From Paramecium octaurelia (lineage: Eukaryota; Ciliophora; Oligohymenophorea; Peniculida; Parameciidae): 64,000 nucleotides of DNA. How positions within the stretch are numbered: position 1 is the first letter of the stretch; every line of letters starts with the position of its first letter. The stretch covers positions 251,846 through 315,845 of the forward strand of contig CAJJDP010000063.1 of the NCBI GenBank assembly GCA_905182995.1. Direction: 5' to 3'. Positions 34,087 through 47,063 of this stretch are shown piece after piece. A program made the position numbers and the translations under genes. A model generated the notes under the pieces. It made no database searches. It saw nothing but the letters and a program-made list of their open reading frames with translations, and was not told where the DNA came from.

Positions 34087-37000
34087 TCAACAATCTTTCT
34101 CACATTTGATTAACTTGTTAACTTCTTCAATCCAAACTTAAGCAATTTTTTCAGGTTACATAGAAGCTCTTAATTTTGCAGACCCAAAGTGTTATTAAAA
34201 AAAATCTACAACCTTGAGTAATGTGCTAGGAGATGACTCTTCAGAACAAGCAATTAACTCTATTTTTTATCGTTTATCAATTGGAAGTTAACTAAATTTG
34301 CCCATCGCTTAATTAGGATAATGAGCACCTCCATCAGTGTAAAAAAATATTGAATGGCTAACATAAATTAATAAATTTACGATTCGAAATTATGAAAATC
34401 TGTTCTTAGAGAAATTTTCTCATAAGCAAGCAAAAACGCTTAATCAAAGTCTGTCCCTCCACCTTAAAATATTATTAAAGATTGTAAAGTTTAGGGTTTA
34501 GGCGCTTAGTAATCAACTATACATCTAGCCGATTTATTGAAAATAATAATAGTAACTCTTGAATTAGGATTCTTTTAAATCTCATAAAGAAATGACACCA
34601 AGCCTTATTTCGCAGATTCAAAAGGTCTTCCTTCCATAGAAGAAGAGTCATCCAACATTAGTATGAAATGACTTGTCTTTTGAATTCCTGAATTTGCTCC
34701 TAACTCAACTTCTTACTTTGGTATATAAAATATATCTTTGTTTAATTCTTCTGTTAATCTTTTACAAATCATTTGTCCAATATTTTGATTCCAAATCTTC
34801 ATAAACTTCTCTTTCAATTACTTTAACTCATCCTTAGTCAGACAAGAAAATAACCAAGTATTATAAATCTATTTAATTTCTTTCCATAACTTTATGTTCT
34901 ATGTCTCCAATTCTTTAATTTAAAAATCATCTTGTATTTCCTCACAAGTATATAGCGAAGGATGACAACCAATTACAACTCCACTCATACCTATGGTATT
35001 AATAATTTATAAATACCTCTTAAATAATGACCATTTTTACATTAATGCTTATGATTGCTATCATCAATTTCTTCATCACATTTCCTTTTACAAATAGGAC
35101 AGAATTCTAAACATCCTATTTATTTAAGTTATAATCCATCTAAATCAGCTTAAACCTTTAGCTTTTCAAATTCAATCTGTAACGTGTCTATACTTTAAAT
35201 TCCAACTTTAATTCTTTTTTCAAAAGCTAATAAAAAATCTTTTAGTATTTATATTTCCTAATCTGATTTTTAAATTGCCACACATAATGGATAATCGAAG
35301 ATATGAAAATCTTAAGTTTAGAATGCATCTCTTTTATCTTCTTTGATAGATTCTAGTAAGTTCTATTAAACCTATCCTTAAAGGCAGCTTAAAACAATTT
35401 TATATAATAATTCTGGTGCTTCATTAGGATTGGCCAATGTTTTAAAATAGTCTTAAGCCTTTGAATCATCGAAAACAAAATTAAGTAAATTTTTTGTATT
35501 AGCATTCACTTTTTATAGGTGGGCCTTTAAATCCTGTTTTAATCGATCTGTTAACTTAGTTGAGATTTCTATTTTAATGTTAGAAATTTTGTCCTTAACA
35601 TATTTTTCAATATATTTAGATTGATTTCTGATATATTCAATAATTTAAACATCTGTAATGCTTTTATCTGATCTTTCTAGAATATCTTTGTCAAGTTTTT
35701 TCATTAAATCAAAACTTGATTCTTTACTATAATTGGATATCATTTCTGAAGCTTCATCACAGTATTATTTATAAAGCCATTAAATTACTTAATTGATTAT
35801 TTCTTAAGCTTAGGTTTACCCTCGAATTTTACTTTATTCTTTCTTATTTTATTAAATATCAACCTTAAATTTAATATATTATTCTTCAGTCTAATCTTTT
35901 AATTCTTTGATATTACTTTCTGTTGCTTGATATTATCCAAAACATAATATCCTCCAGATTGTGAAAATAGCAAAATAATATAGACACCTCTCTCCTATCT
36001 CATTTAAAATAACTCCAAAATCAGAAAATTACAAATTAAATTCTTTAATTTAAGCTTCAATTTTTTACATTATTCTTTTAATTAAACAGTAACTGTATTA
36101 ATTAACTTTGATGTTCTCATATTTTTAAACATTATTCTTTTTTTCTATAATTTCATCAAGTATCATCTAATGTATCTCTCCATACATTTTATTCCAGCCT
36201 TCATTATTTTTTTAATTCATTAACTATTAAACAACTTTTACAACATTATTCTTAAATTGACTTTATTTAAAATTTTACTATTATGGATTTAAAATATACT
36301 GAAAAATATCTTTTATGATTTCTTATTTTTAGTAATAACTGCCTTATGTGCTGATTTATGATTTTGTAGAAGTCAATAAATTAGTGGTTTAAAGGGAGCT
36401 TACACCAAGATAAGTTGTTGGTATTTATGAGTAGGTTTTTGATGCATTTAATGGGACAGAGTTAAGTTCAATATCAAAATTTTCAACATCTCCCCCTACT
36501 ATCAGTTATTCTTAAATTTAAACTAAAAAATTATCACCTTGATCTTAAGATTGAATTAAATTTTCTAAATTGTCAGATAAGGAGGTTATCCATTCCTTTT
36601 TAGTCAGATGTTTTGCAAATCCTCTACAATTTTTTTTTATGGAAGTAATTGAAATCTAATATTAAGTGTCGTTATAATACTCTCTCTGATGGTGCTTAAA
36701 GCATTAAATAAGAGACTTTGATATATCAGACTTAAACCACGAGGTTGAAATTTTATAAATTTCATCGACCTATTCATCATCTATTTCATAACCAAAAATA
36801 GTGAATTAAGATAAAAAGTTTTTAATAGCATACTTTTCATCTTTTTTATTATAATGATAATATTATTTAAGATCATCATTCATTTCTGTTTTCATATAAT
36901 TCTCAAAATCATTCTTTTTTATCCATTATATTTCAATTTTTTAAGAGTAATATTTATTTATTTATAGAATGTATTAAGAATTAACTTTTTAAACTTTATT

Positions 37001-40000
37001 AGGAACACTCTAAAGAAATTTTTCATAAAATTGATAGTTTTTATTAGATTTTTCAACCACCATAAATTGTTGGGATTGTAATTCTGGATTTAAAATTTGT
37101 ATTGCTGTTAAAAAGTTTTCAACTAATGGCGGATTTTTTATTAATTGTTTATGATACTCGTCTTTATATTTAGGTTCATTAGTTGTTTTTAATTAATATT
37201 TTGAGAATTCTGATTGTATTGTTTGAAAAAGTTAATCACAATAATTTTTAAACATTTATTCTTATTATTGGGTATGGTGATTTAAGATTTAACCCCAGAT
37301 TTCATTAAACTTATTTTATATTTTATTTTCATCTTTCTTATATTCTTATAATTCTTCTTCCTTTTAGAGTAAACCTTAAATGAAATAATCAATTTAAATA
37401 AATCCCTTTAACTTTTATAAATGAGTTTCTTAAGCTTTAATTTCTGAATATATTATCAAACTACACGCTAATATTTCACTATTAATTCTATCTTTGATCA
37501 TATTAACATATTTGGTAAAAACCCTTTTGGAAATTTTTTTTTCATTTTTGATAGATGTTAATCTTTCAATAACTTCAATCCTTATTTAATCAAATTCTCC
37601 TCTCATCCTTGTTATTTATTATCTCTCAATAGTAGTTAATATTTCAAGTGATAATTTTTAATTATTGTCTTAAATACTCTCTTATATTTTTTTGATAAAA
37701 TCCTTTTGATGAGGAAACCATTATTGACCCATAATGTCAGTAAACTGTTGCCTCATAAATTGATTTTATTAATGTTGTATCAATTCAGAAAATTCTAACA
37801 AATCAGGTAAACTGTCTATACTTTTCCAGGTTGTTTCTATCTTTTGGATAAAATATTTTAAATTTTCCATTTCTTTCCCTTTATCATCTCCTTTTCCAAA
37901 TTTATCAACATATGCTCTTATTTAATTAATTCCATATTCATATGCCTCTTCTGAGAACGTTCCATTAAGAATTAATTATCGCCAATTTGCATAAATTCCA
38001 TCACTTTCATTCTTTTTCCATAATTTTTCAGTAGATGCAAATCCCAAAATTTTTATATTACCTTAAGTAATACCAAGAATTTCATTATAATCAATAGGTT
38101 CTTCTTCATCTTTTTAATTGCCAAATTCCAAATTCAAACTTGTGGCAATAGATTATAATTAGGCTAAAAAGGGCGCGTAATTATTGACATCATTATTTTA
38201 ATTAAAACACCAAGTAATTTATTTTGAACTTGTAAAGCTTTTCATTCATCCTAAAGTAAATATACACATTTCAACCAATGATCTAAACTCTCTGGTTATA
38301 TCACCTTTAACATTCACTAGAATAATATCACTTATCGACAAAACAAAAAGTGCTATTTTTTTATCAAATTCTAAATCCTCTTGATTTGGACTCTAAAGTC
38401 CTTCAGTATCTAGTATAATAATGTAATCAAATTAATTATTAAACAATGCTTTATTATGTATTTTTAACAATTATAAATATATTCCTTTTGTACATCTTCC
38501 AACGCTAGTCCAAAAATGGCATCCAAATATTTTATTTAAAATTGTTGATTTACCAGAACTTTATGGTCCTAAAACACTTATGACTAAAATCTTTTCTTAT
38601 CCTTATTCTTTAAAATTAGAAATAAGTTTCATTAAAAAGGATTAATCAATTCTTAATTAATCCCCATCTAAAAATTCATATGGTTCTCCTTTTGAAATCA
38701 TTTCCTTAATAATTTTTGCAGGATCAATATCGATGGATGAATCAGGACATTATTCTAGTTATGCTATGATTTCTCTCCAAAATAATTCAATTCCAATATT
38801 TCTCTTAGATATTATTTCAGAATTTTATTTTAATTTAAGAACATTTTCATTAATTTATTTTTATTTTTTTTCTCTTTACTCTATTTATTCAGTTGTCGCT
38901 CCTTTTTATTTAAGAGAATCTCTATCCTTTTTTAATTGTTGAATCTCCTCATTTAAATTTTAATTTTTAGCCTATAATTCAAACGTATTTTTTTCATTAA
39001 ATTTTCTAATTTTATCCACAAAATGAAGATACAATATGTAATAGTTAGGCGATTTTAATAATTTGCAAAATTTGGAGATTATTTTTGTTTGCTATTATAA
39101 TTTTATCTAAGATTATAATTGATTGATATTTTGACTAATTATTTGTAAATTTTCTTGTCTTTTTGGATCTTCCTTATTCTAATCAATTCTAACATATTCA
39201 TCTTTTTGCTATTTAATTTACCATTCAATACTTCTTAAAGGAAAAGCGTTTTTATTGTAGAAACCCCATTTATGTGTCATTTAATCTTCTAATTCTGTTT
39301 CAAAATCTGAAAACAATTTCTATGCCAACCTCATTTCCTTAGTTTATTCCAGATCTTGTTACTTCATTTAACAAATAAGATTAAAATATTGATCTTAACT
39401 TAAAGTGAGGTTTTATCTATTTTGATTAATTATATCATACAAAAACTTAGATACTTACTCAATTTCATCATCTTTCATTTATTTATTTAAATCTTTGTTT
39501 GACAAATCTATTATTTACTTAAATTCTATATTTTATGCCTATAATAATTTAATCTAGTTTTCATCCAAACCTTGACATGAATTTCTAATCAAAAAGCAAA
39601 CTATTTTTTCTTTAATTTAAAAAGATTATAATTTTAATAAATTTTATATGGTCATTTCAATTTCTTTTTCAGTATTTAATTAAATAATCCATAATTTAAA
39701 CATTGGTAATATATCATCTAAAGTTTCAAAAGGAATAAAATTATGAGCATCAGCTACTGACAAGTTTCTGGACCCACTAAATTCAAAATCATACATAATA
39801 TCAATTGTTTAATTATTCAATTAATTGCTGTCTTAAATTTCAAATTTATCTTATTAAAAAAATATTTTATTAATTAATTCTGTTTTCCCTATTCTTTATT
39901 GTCTTTGATCTAAACTTAAATTGATTATTGGAAAGTTTTCTTAGAAAACATAAAATATGTTTATATTAAATGTCAATTTCTCTAAAACTCCAGTCTCAGC

Positions 40001-42493
40001 ATTATATGGAGTTCTGTATAATAATGGAATTGGATGTTATTTGCTCATAAGTTTTAGAAGCATAACTTTTAATTCATCATTTGCATTAGTATAGAAGATT
40101 TAAAACATAGACTTTTAATTAAAATAACTATATTTTTCTTACAGCTCTTTTTTACTTTTTATTTGCTAATTAATAATTGATAAGAATGTTTTAGATGATT
40201 CTCCTCTTTTTATAATGTTAAAAAAGAATGGTATTAATTTTTTAAAATTACTAGAATCCTTCACATCATTAATCCAATTCTTTACTAAATCTTATTGTTC
40301 TGCTTTACTTAATAGAGTTAAAGAAATATTAAATTCTTCTAATGAAACATTTAGATTTCTTGGATAAATGTCACTTTTTACTAACAACTCTAATTTTTCA
40401 GGATTCAACTATTCGTTGTTAAAGTAATTTATTCTTTAGAATACTTGTTTATATTAATTTGCATCTAGCCTATAAAACTTTTCAGCATTCTTTTTCAGTT
40501 CTTATAATTCGTGTAATTACCAACAATAAATCAATTTATAAACCTTCTTTATGTATTCCAAACCAACTTTATCTTTTTATAATTCAAAAAACAAATCCAA
40601 AGTGTATATTTAATGAAATTCGAATACTTTTTCTAGATTAGACATAAATTATTATTTCTCTTCATCCTTTATTTCGTTGATTACATAAAATAATGTTTCG
40701 ACAGAATTCATATAATCATCATATAAAATCAAATTAGATCTATTGATACCAATAAATTGATTAATTTGCTTATCTTCTAAACAAGAAAACATCAAAGAAA
40801 AAAATTGAGTCAACTCATTCTACTATTGAATTGCTTCATTTTTATCAAGAAGTTTTCTCAAAAATTCAAGGATTTATAATGATAAGTTCTACAAGTGAGA
40901 TTAGAAATATTGTTTAATTAAAAAATTACAAATGATGTATTAAATTTAATTTTATTTTACTAAATGCCAATGAACATCTGAAAAATCTTTTAGTAATTAA
41001 ATTTATTTATCCAATTCCATATTTTCATTATACTATGATATTTTTAAATAGTTTTCTATTTCTGATGCTTTAATATTATTCCCCTTTAAAGCTTACTTAA
41101 GAATTAAAAATTACGTAAAGTCTTGATTTTTAATTTCTACTACTATTCTGAAAATAAATTCTATTTCTTAATTTGGATATGTTTTACTTTCTGATTACAA
41201 TTCTAATGTAACATCGATTAAATTTTTATGTTGTACTATCCTTAAAAAATTAGCTACTTTTCGTTTATCCTCTACAGGTATTTCTGTAAGCAAATTGAAT
41301 ATTTTTGCATTTTAATCATTTTATTCTCTCAAATTTATAATATGCTATCTTTTATTAAGATAATGAAAATCATCTTCAATCATTAATGACAACACCTTAT
41401 CAATTGATTGGCCATCCAATATTTTCAGTTCATTTTTTATTTCCATTTATTAATCCTAATATTATTAAAAACTTTTAATTTGAATTTAATTAAGTTGTTG
41501 CAAACTATTTTACTTTTTTTATTAGATATATATATTTAGATCTTTATACCTCTCATCCTTATTTTTGCCAATCATATATTTTTCATAATATTAATTGAAA
41601 TTTGCCATACAATAAAAGCATATCTGATAAAAAATAACTTAAAGTTCAAAAATGATTGGTAATCTTTATTGAATTAGATTATCAATTATTTCAAACTTAA
41701 TAATTTAGTCGTTTTTATCTAGTAATCCTTCTAATACTTATTAAATTTACTTTGTTAACATCTAAAAATCATTTTGGAATAATATGTATGGAATTTCTGA
41801 AAGGATTTTTAATTTATTTAAGTTCTTTTCATTGAATTATAATTGTTAAATATGATATTCAAATTACATCCAGCATTAGCAGGTGATTTATCCTAATAAT
41901 TAAAATAATTCATGCTTTTCTCTAGTTGTAATTTATAATTTTTCAGGAGTATAGAAAAAGAAAATTAAATGGCTTAAAATTGTTGAATTTAACTGAAATG
42001 AGGAATTTTAACATTATTCTATCAAATCAATAATTTTGAAACTATGATTTCTGAGTTTTAAAAAGATATGTTGCTTTTAATGAAATAAACTAGGAATCTA
42101 TTAGTATTCTAAAAATTCTTTTTTCTCACATAGCTCCATTAATTTATGAAAATCTTCATCCAATCGAATAATGTTTAATTTCACATTTAATTCGTAGATT
42201 TTCTGGTTCTTTTTTAGTCCATAATCATTAAAATAATTAATCTTATTTATTAAACTTTTTGACCCATCTAATTCTTTTTTCATTTGAATAAGAGTTGAGT
42301 TTGTGGGAAAGTACTGCATTAAATACTTTATAGCCAATTATTTATCATTATCATTTAATTTATTTAGAAAGCATTTAATTATTGGTTCAAGGATATAGTT
42401 GGATGTGATAAAATTATTATTTTCTCTATCTTCAACAATGGCATACATCTCGCATGTCCTAATAAAATCAGACAAAGAGATATCTTGTAACAT
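34087..42493 (-). CDS. Giant VLIG-type GTPase with Cys/His cluster and C-terminal vWA domain
   Basis: About 2,785 residues in one continuous ciliate-code frame, with introns only at 34991-35016 (26 nt) and 34358-34380 (23 nt). Residues 1-1300 are helical and unrecognised. The G domain follows: P-loop LGPQSSGKSTILNKIFG near residue 1,310, RCTKGIYLQLL (switch region), YIIILDTEGLQSP (G3) and DIILVNVKGD. This order is typical of very large inducible GTPases (VLIG/URGCP group, related to GBP and atlastin). About 1,000 helical residues follow, then CPICKRKCDEE...HQCKNGHY (zinc-ribbon-like) near 2,465. A vWA domain follows with a MIDAS motif MLDDSSSMEGRP near 2,600, GGGTDFDQAF, and FFYTDGGAHYP. One in-frame TGA sits at 38246-38248. 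Function unknown; relatives are interferon-induced in vertebrates. Confidence 0.85.
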
Positions 42494-42863
42494 TATAAAA
42501 TTATTTTTTTTGAAATATATTATTCGTGTAATAATTTTCTACTAATTCTATTACAAAAAATTAGAAATTCATCTTAAAATATATAAAAAAATTTTTATTA
42601 TATTAAATAAATTTTAATCATAACAAGATGAAAAAAATTAACATTTTTAAACATGGAAATTTTCATAATTCAATAATTCTTCAAAAATATAATAATAATA
42701 ATAATGATCTCCAACTCTATTAGTAATGATAATATTATAAGAGTATACTATTATTAAACTATAGTAATACTAATATTCTGATAATATTAACAATGATTTA
42801 GTAATTAATGTTTAATTAAAACTTATTTATAAATTAATAAGGAATTGTTAGATTATATAACAA
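42494..42863. other. Intergenic, extremely AT-rich
   Basis: 370 bp between the GTPase start and the Myb gene's end. It has an (AAT)n run around 42690-42705 and nothing else recognisable. Probably contains the promoter of the giant gene. Its last 146 bp belong to the duplicated block. Confidence 0.5.
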
Positions 42864-43981
42864 TCATTCAAATTCCATATCATCATTTGAACTGAGTTCA
42901 CTATCTGAGTTTTCTTAATAGACAATTTAATATGGGTTTTAGACTCCAAGATGAACTCTTCTGATGTAGCAATAGAATCTGTTTTTTACCATATTTTCCT
43001 AATTGGTTTAAGAATAATAAATATACAGGTCTGCCCTAGAGATGAGATGAAATAAGACTCCATTTACCTCCATAATCCTAATACAATCTGATAATGGTGG
43101 CATCTTCAGCTTCAGTCCATGGGCCTGTATTAATATCAGGATCAATTTTATTAATATATCGTTCTCTTATCTATTTGCTCAAAATACCCGGAAAGTCTAG
43201 GGCACTATAGTTGAATTAATTTTTACGTAAAGCAATAAGCTTCCAATTCTTGCCATGTTATTAGACTAATTGAAGAATTTTCTCATCTTCATTTTGAGTC
43301 CATTGCTTTCTTTTAATCTAGGAAATATATATATATGTTTTATTACAATCTTAACAGGCTATAATCTCCTCCATCTTTAGCAACATTATGAAACATTTCT
43401 TCCTGGCATGTGCTTAGCAATTTCATTCCACTTTCCATTATGTTTCTCATATTGAATACGCAATTAAGCATCTTCATTGGCATCCCATAGCTTCAATATT
43501 CGTTTCTAGGTGATATATTTAGAAAAATAATACTTTTTTTGTGTGAGTTTGTTCCTTTTTGACATTACTTTCATTTTCCTCTTACATAGGTTGATTACTG
43601 ATGACTTCATCTTGGAGGATAAAACCAGATGGTAATTGAGTAGAAGGAGGATCACTTGAAGATTAAAAACTTATATTTAACAAATAAGAACATACTCCAT
43701 CTATTCCATGTAGTAGTCATTATCCAATTGTAAGTATTAATCCGTTTCTATAATGGAGTTCTATTAAGCTTAGTTTGTCATAGTTTCCTAAATTACAGGT
43801 TAGATAGACAAAGTTTATGCTGGTTTTTGTATTGGTCTGTTGGCTTTCTCTGGTTTTTCTCTATTAGAGAAGCAGCAGATCGATTAAAAAAAATTGAACA
43901 TGATAATTAAAATAATTTTCAAATCTCAGCAAATATTATGTTAAATGTCCTTTTATTCCAATTCGGAAACATTCCATCAGC
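42718..43981. repeat. First copy of a 1,264-bp direct duplication (assembly joint)
   Basis: Appears identical to 43983-45246, separated by one N at 43982. The block holds the whole Myb gene plus the last 63 bp of the SHIPPO gene. The SHIPPO gene reads intact only through the second copy into unique sequence. An overlap of contig ends explains everything. Confidence 0.9.
42864..43781 (-). other. Artefactual first copy of the Myb gene
   Basis: Same sequence as the gene at 44129-45046, with the same four introns and stop. It lies inside the duplicated block and should be collapsed with the second copy. Confidence 0.85.
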
Positions 43982-43982
43982 N
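43982..43982. other. Single-N scaffold joint
   Basis: One ambiguous base between the two identical 1,264-bp blocks. A placeholder for an unmerged contig overlap. Confidence 0.9.
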
Positions 43983-44128
43983 TATTAGTAATGATAATAT
44001 TATAAGAGTATACTATTATTAAACTATAGTAATACTAATATTCTGATAATATTAACAATGATTTAGTAATTAATGTTTAATTAAAACTTATTTATAAATT
44101 AATAAGGAATTGTTAGATTATATAACAA

Positions 44129-45046
44129 TCATTCAAATTCCATATCATCATTTGAACTGAGTTCACTATCTGAGTTTTCTTAATAGACAATTTAATATGG
44201 GTTTTAGACTCCAAGATGAACTCTTCTGATGTAGCAATAGAATCTGTTTTTTACCATATTTTCCTAATTGGTTTAAGAATAATAAATATACAGGTCTGCC
44301 CTAGAGATGAGATGAAATAAGACTCCATTTACCTCCATAATCCTAATACAATCTGATAATGGTGGCATCTTCAGCTTCAGTCCATGGGCCTGTATTAATA
44401 TCAGGATCAATTTTATTAATATATCGTTCTCTTATCTATTTGCTCAAAATACCCGGAAAGTCTAGGGCACTATAGTTGAATTAATTTTTACGTAAAGCAA
44501 TAAGCTTCCAATTCTTGCCATGTTATTAGACTAATTGAAGAATTTTCTCATCTTCATTTTGAGTCCATTGCTTTCTTTTAATCTAGGAAATATATATATA
44601 TGTTTTATTACAATCTTAACAGGCTATAATCTCCTCCATCTTTAGCAACATTATGAAACATTTCTTCCTGGCATGTGCTTAGCAATTTCATTCCACTTTC
44701 CATTATGTTTCTCATATTGAATACGCAATTAAGCATCTTCATTGGCATCCCATAGCTTCAATATTCGTTTCTAGGTGATATATTTAGAAAAATAATACTT
44801 TTTTTGTGTGAGTTTGTTCCTTTTTGACATTACTTTCATTTTCCTCTTACATAGGTTGATTACTGATGACTTCATCTTGGAGGATAAAACCAGATGGTAA
44901 TTGAGTAGAAGGAGGATCACTTGAAGATTAAAAACTTATATTTAACAAATAAGAACATACTCCATCTATTCCATGTAGTAGTCATTATCCAATTGTAAGT
45001 ATTAATCCGTTTCTATAATGGAGTTCTATTAAGCTTAGTTTGTCAT
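44129..45046 (-). CDS. R1R2R3 Myb-domain DNA-binding protein
   Basis: 268 residues with four introns (26, 28, 29 and 28 nt). Start MTNQAQQNSIIETDQYL, then a Ser/Pro/Gln-rich leader. Repeat 1: LKLWDANEDAQLRIQY, KWNEIAKHMPGRN, CCQRW. Repeat 2: KQWTQNEDEKILQLVQQ, KNWKLIALR, QIRERYINKI. Repeat 3: GPWTEAEDATIIRLYQD, KWSLISSHLQGRPENMV, KNRFYCYIRR. The spaced tryptophans are kept, so sequence-specific DNA binding is likely, as in animal c-Myb and plant 3R-Myb regulators of the cell cycle. A short acidic tail (DSELSSNDDMEFE) could activate transcription. The stop of the SHIPPO gene lies 137 bp upstream on the same strand. The target genes cannot be inferred. Confidence 0.88.
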
Positions 45047-45183
45047 AGTTTCCTAAATTACAGGTTAGATAGACAAAGTTTATGCTGGTTTTTGTATTGG
45101 TCTGTTGGCTTTCTCTGGTTTTTCTCTATTAGAGAAGCAGCAGATCGATTAAAAAAAATTGAACATGATAATTAAAATAATTT

Positions 45184-47030
45184 TCAAATCTCAGCAAATA
45201 TTATGTTAAATGTCCTTTTATTCCAATTCGGAAACATTCCATCAGCATAATCCATCGGACCGGGGATAATATTTTTAGGAACGCTTTTTGAAAATCGTTC
45301 TTGCTATTTATGTTAATTATATTAATACCTTGCACATAAATGGAGGTGGATCTTTCTTTTTCTTTTTAAATATTCCTAATTAATTTTATGCTGATTTTTC
45401 TAAATAAAAAGGCTCATCCTCTTCCTCATCTTCATTAGCTTCTTTTATTTTCCATCTCTCAGCTCCAACTCCAAATGGAGGTTTAACTACTGCCAGCTTA
45501 GGATCTTCCTCTTCTGGTTTAATAATTTTATTGGCAATTGTATGTTAATTTAGATTATAGGCACCTGGAGCAGGATTTATGTTTGGAATTGATAGATCCT
45601 AACTTTTAGGAGCATGACTCATAAAAGCAAATGTTCCCTTTTGTTCTGGTAATTTCTTATCCTTTTTTTCATCATCTATTTTATTGACTTCATAAGCTCC
45701 AGGACCAGGTACTAATAACTTTTATTCTTTAAATCTATTCTCATTAACTCCAAACTATCCCAAGGGGGCCTTCATTAGCTTTTAGATCAATTTTTATTCC
45801 ATTGTATTACTGGCTTTATATTACCCTGGAGCAGGAGTTTCAGAACTTGATTCCTCAAACCTACTCTTGCTTATCAAAAATGGAGGTTAGGAACCTTTAT
45901 ATCTTTGAGCAGCTATTTCCAATTAGTAACTACCAGGACCAGGAGTATGTTATGACTTTGTTTGGAATCTTTTAGTTCTAGTTTTAATTGATCCTTTAAT
46001 TTGAGATTAATTTAAAAATTAAGAAATAGTTTATTAAGTAGAAGCATTTTCATAGTAACCAGGACCTGGTGTTGCATCCTAATTCATTTAAATATAGTAC
46101 TTCGATATAACTATATTCTGAATCAGCATCTGTTTCTCTAGCAGTAGTGGCTGGATTGGTCGATTGATGAAAACTATATTATTTATTATCCAATCCCTTT
46201 TTAATATATCCAGTGTTGCTTTTAAGATTTTGAAATCTGAAATCAGAATTTCTACTTTATTTAGAACTAAATGCCGTGGTTGGTTTCATTTGGTACATAG
46301 GTTAAGATTGACTGCTGACATCATAATAACCAGGGCCGATAGATGATTTATAGTCTTTTTTCTCTTAGCTTCTTGGTTTATGCCAAGAAACTCCTCTGGG
46401 TTTTGTATTGTTGAATGTACTTTTAAAGTCATATGATCCTGGTCCAACATCATTTGATGAGTCAACAGGATTTTATTCCAATTGATTGTCTTTATTTATT
46501 ATTGAGTAAAACCTTTATTCTCAATATAGCCTTAATGAACATTGGAAGGGATGGATGGTATGCTGATGTATTTGTTGTCCTTTACTAATTACTCTAAAAT
46601 ATTGAGTTTTTTTGAGCGATTCACTTGGCCTGCAGAATGAAATTTCTTCCTTTCTTCTTGAAAGTATTGAGTTGGTCTATAGTTAGATGAGACACTTTTA
46701 CCCTGGTCCTTCAAATCTATCATCTTTAAATCTCACAGTAGTCGATCTGAAAACTGATATTGGTTTAGGTACTTCCAAAATTTTGATTTCTTGTTCATCA
46801 GATTAGAATATCACCTTCTGACACTCGAAGGAGCCAGACAGATTATAAGTTCCAGGGCCAGGAATAGGATGGAGCTAATTAGATTTATGTATTCTATCGA
46901 CAGTTGAGTTAAATGGATGATGATTAGATCTTGATTCAATTTCAGGAATATGATCATATTGTCCAGGTCCTACTTATTCCGTTTTTGGTATGTAAGTCCC
47001 TCTATTTTCACTTCTATATACAAAAGCCAT
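45184..47030 (-). CDS. SHIPPO (STPGR)-repeat protein, ODF3/CIMAP-like
   Basis: 583 residues with four tiny introns (25, 23, 22 and 25 nt, near 46690, 46515, 46110 and 45325). About nine Pro-Gly-Pro-Gly repeats are spaced through the protein: VGPGQYDHI, PIPGPGTYNL, VGPGSYDF, IGPGYYDV, TPGPGYYE, TPGPGSYQ, APGQYKA, VPGPGAYEV, APGAYNL and a final IIPGPMDYA. Proteins with this repeat (ODF3, CIMAP, SHIPPO1) bind along ciliary and flagellar microtubules. The C-terminal part has an acidic stretch (EANEDEEEDEPF) and a Lys-rich tract. The 3' end lies in the duplicated block. A ciliary doublet role fits its neighbours, the MORN protein and enkurin. Family call firm, exact ortholog unknown. Confidence 0.87.
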
Positions 47031-47063
47031 TTGAATATACTATATAGTTAATTAAATAAACTA

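Noticed and set aside
38226-38265. A 30-nt GTG...AAG intron hiding the TGA of the giant GTPase
   Set aside because: Donor and acceptor differ from the GTA...TAG pattern seen throughout, and it would remove residues that match relatives. Kept only as a remote option.
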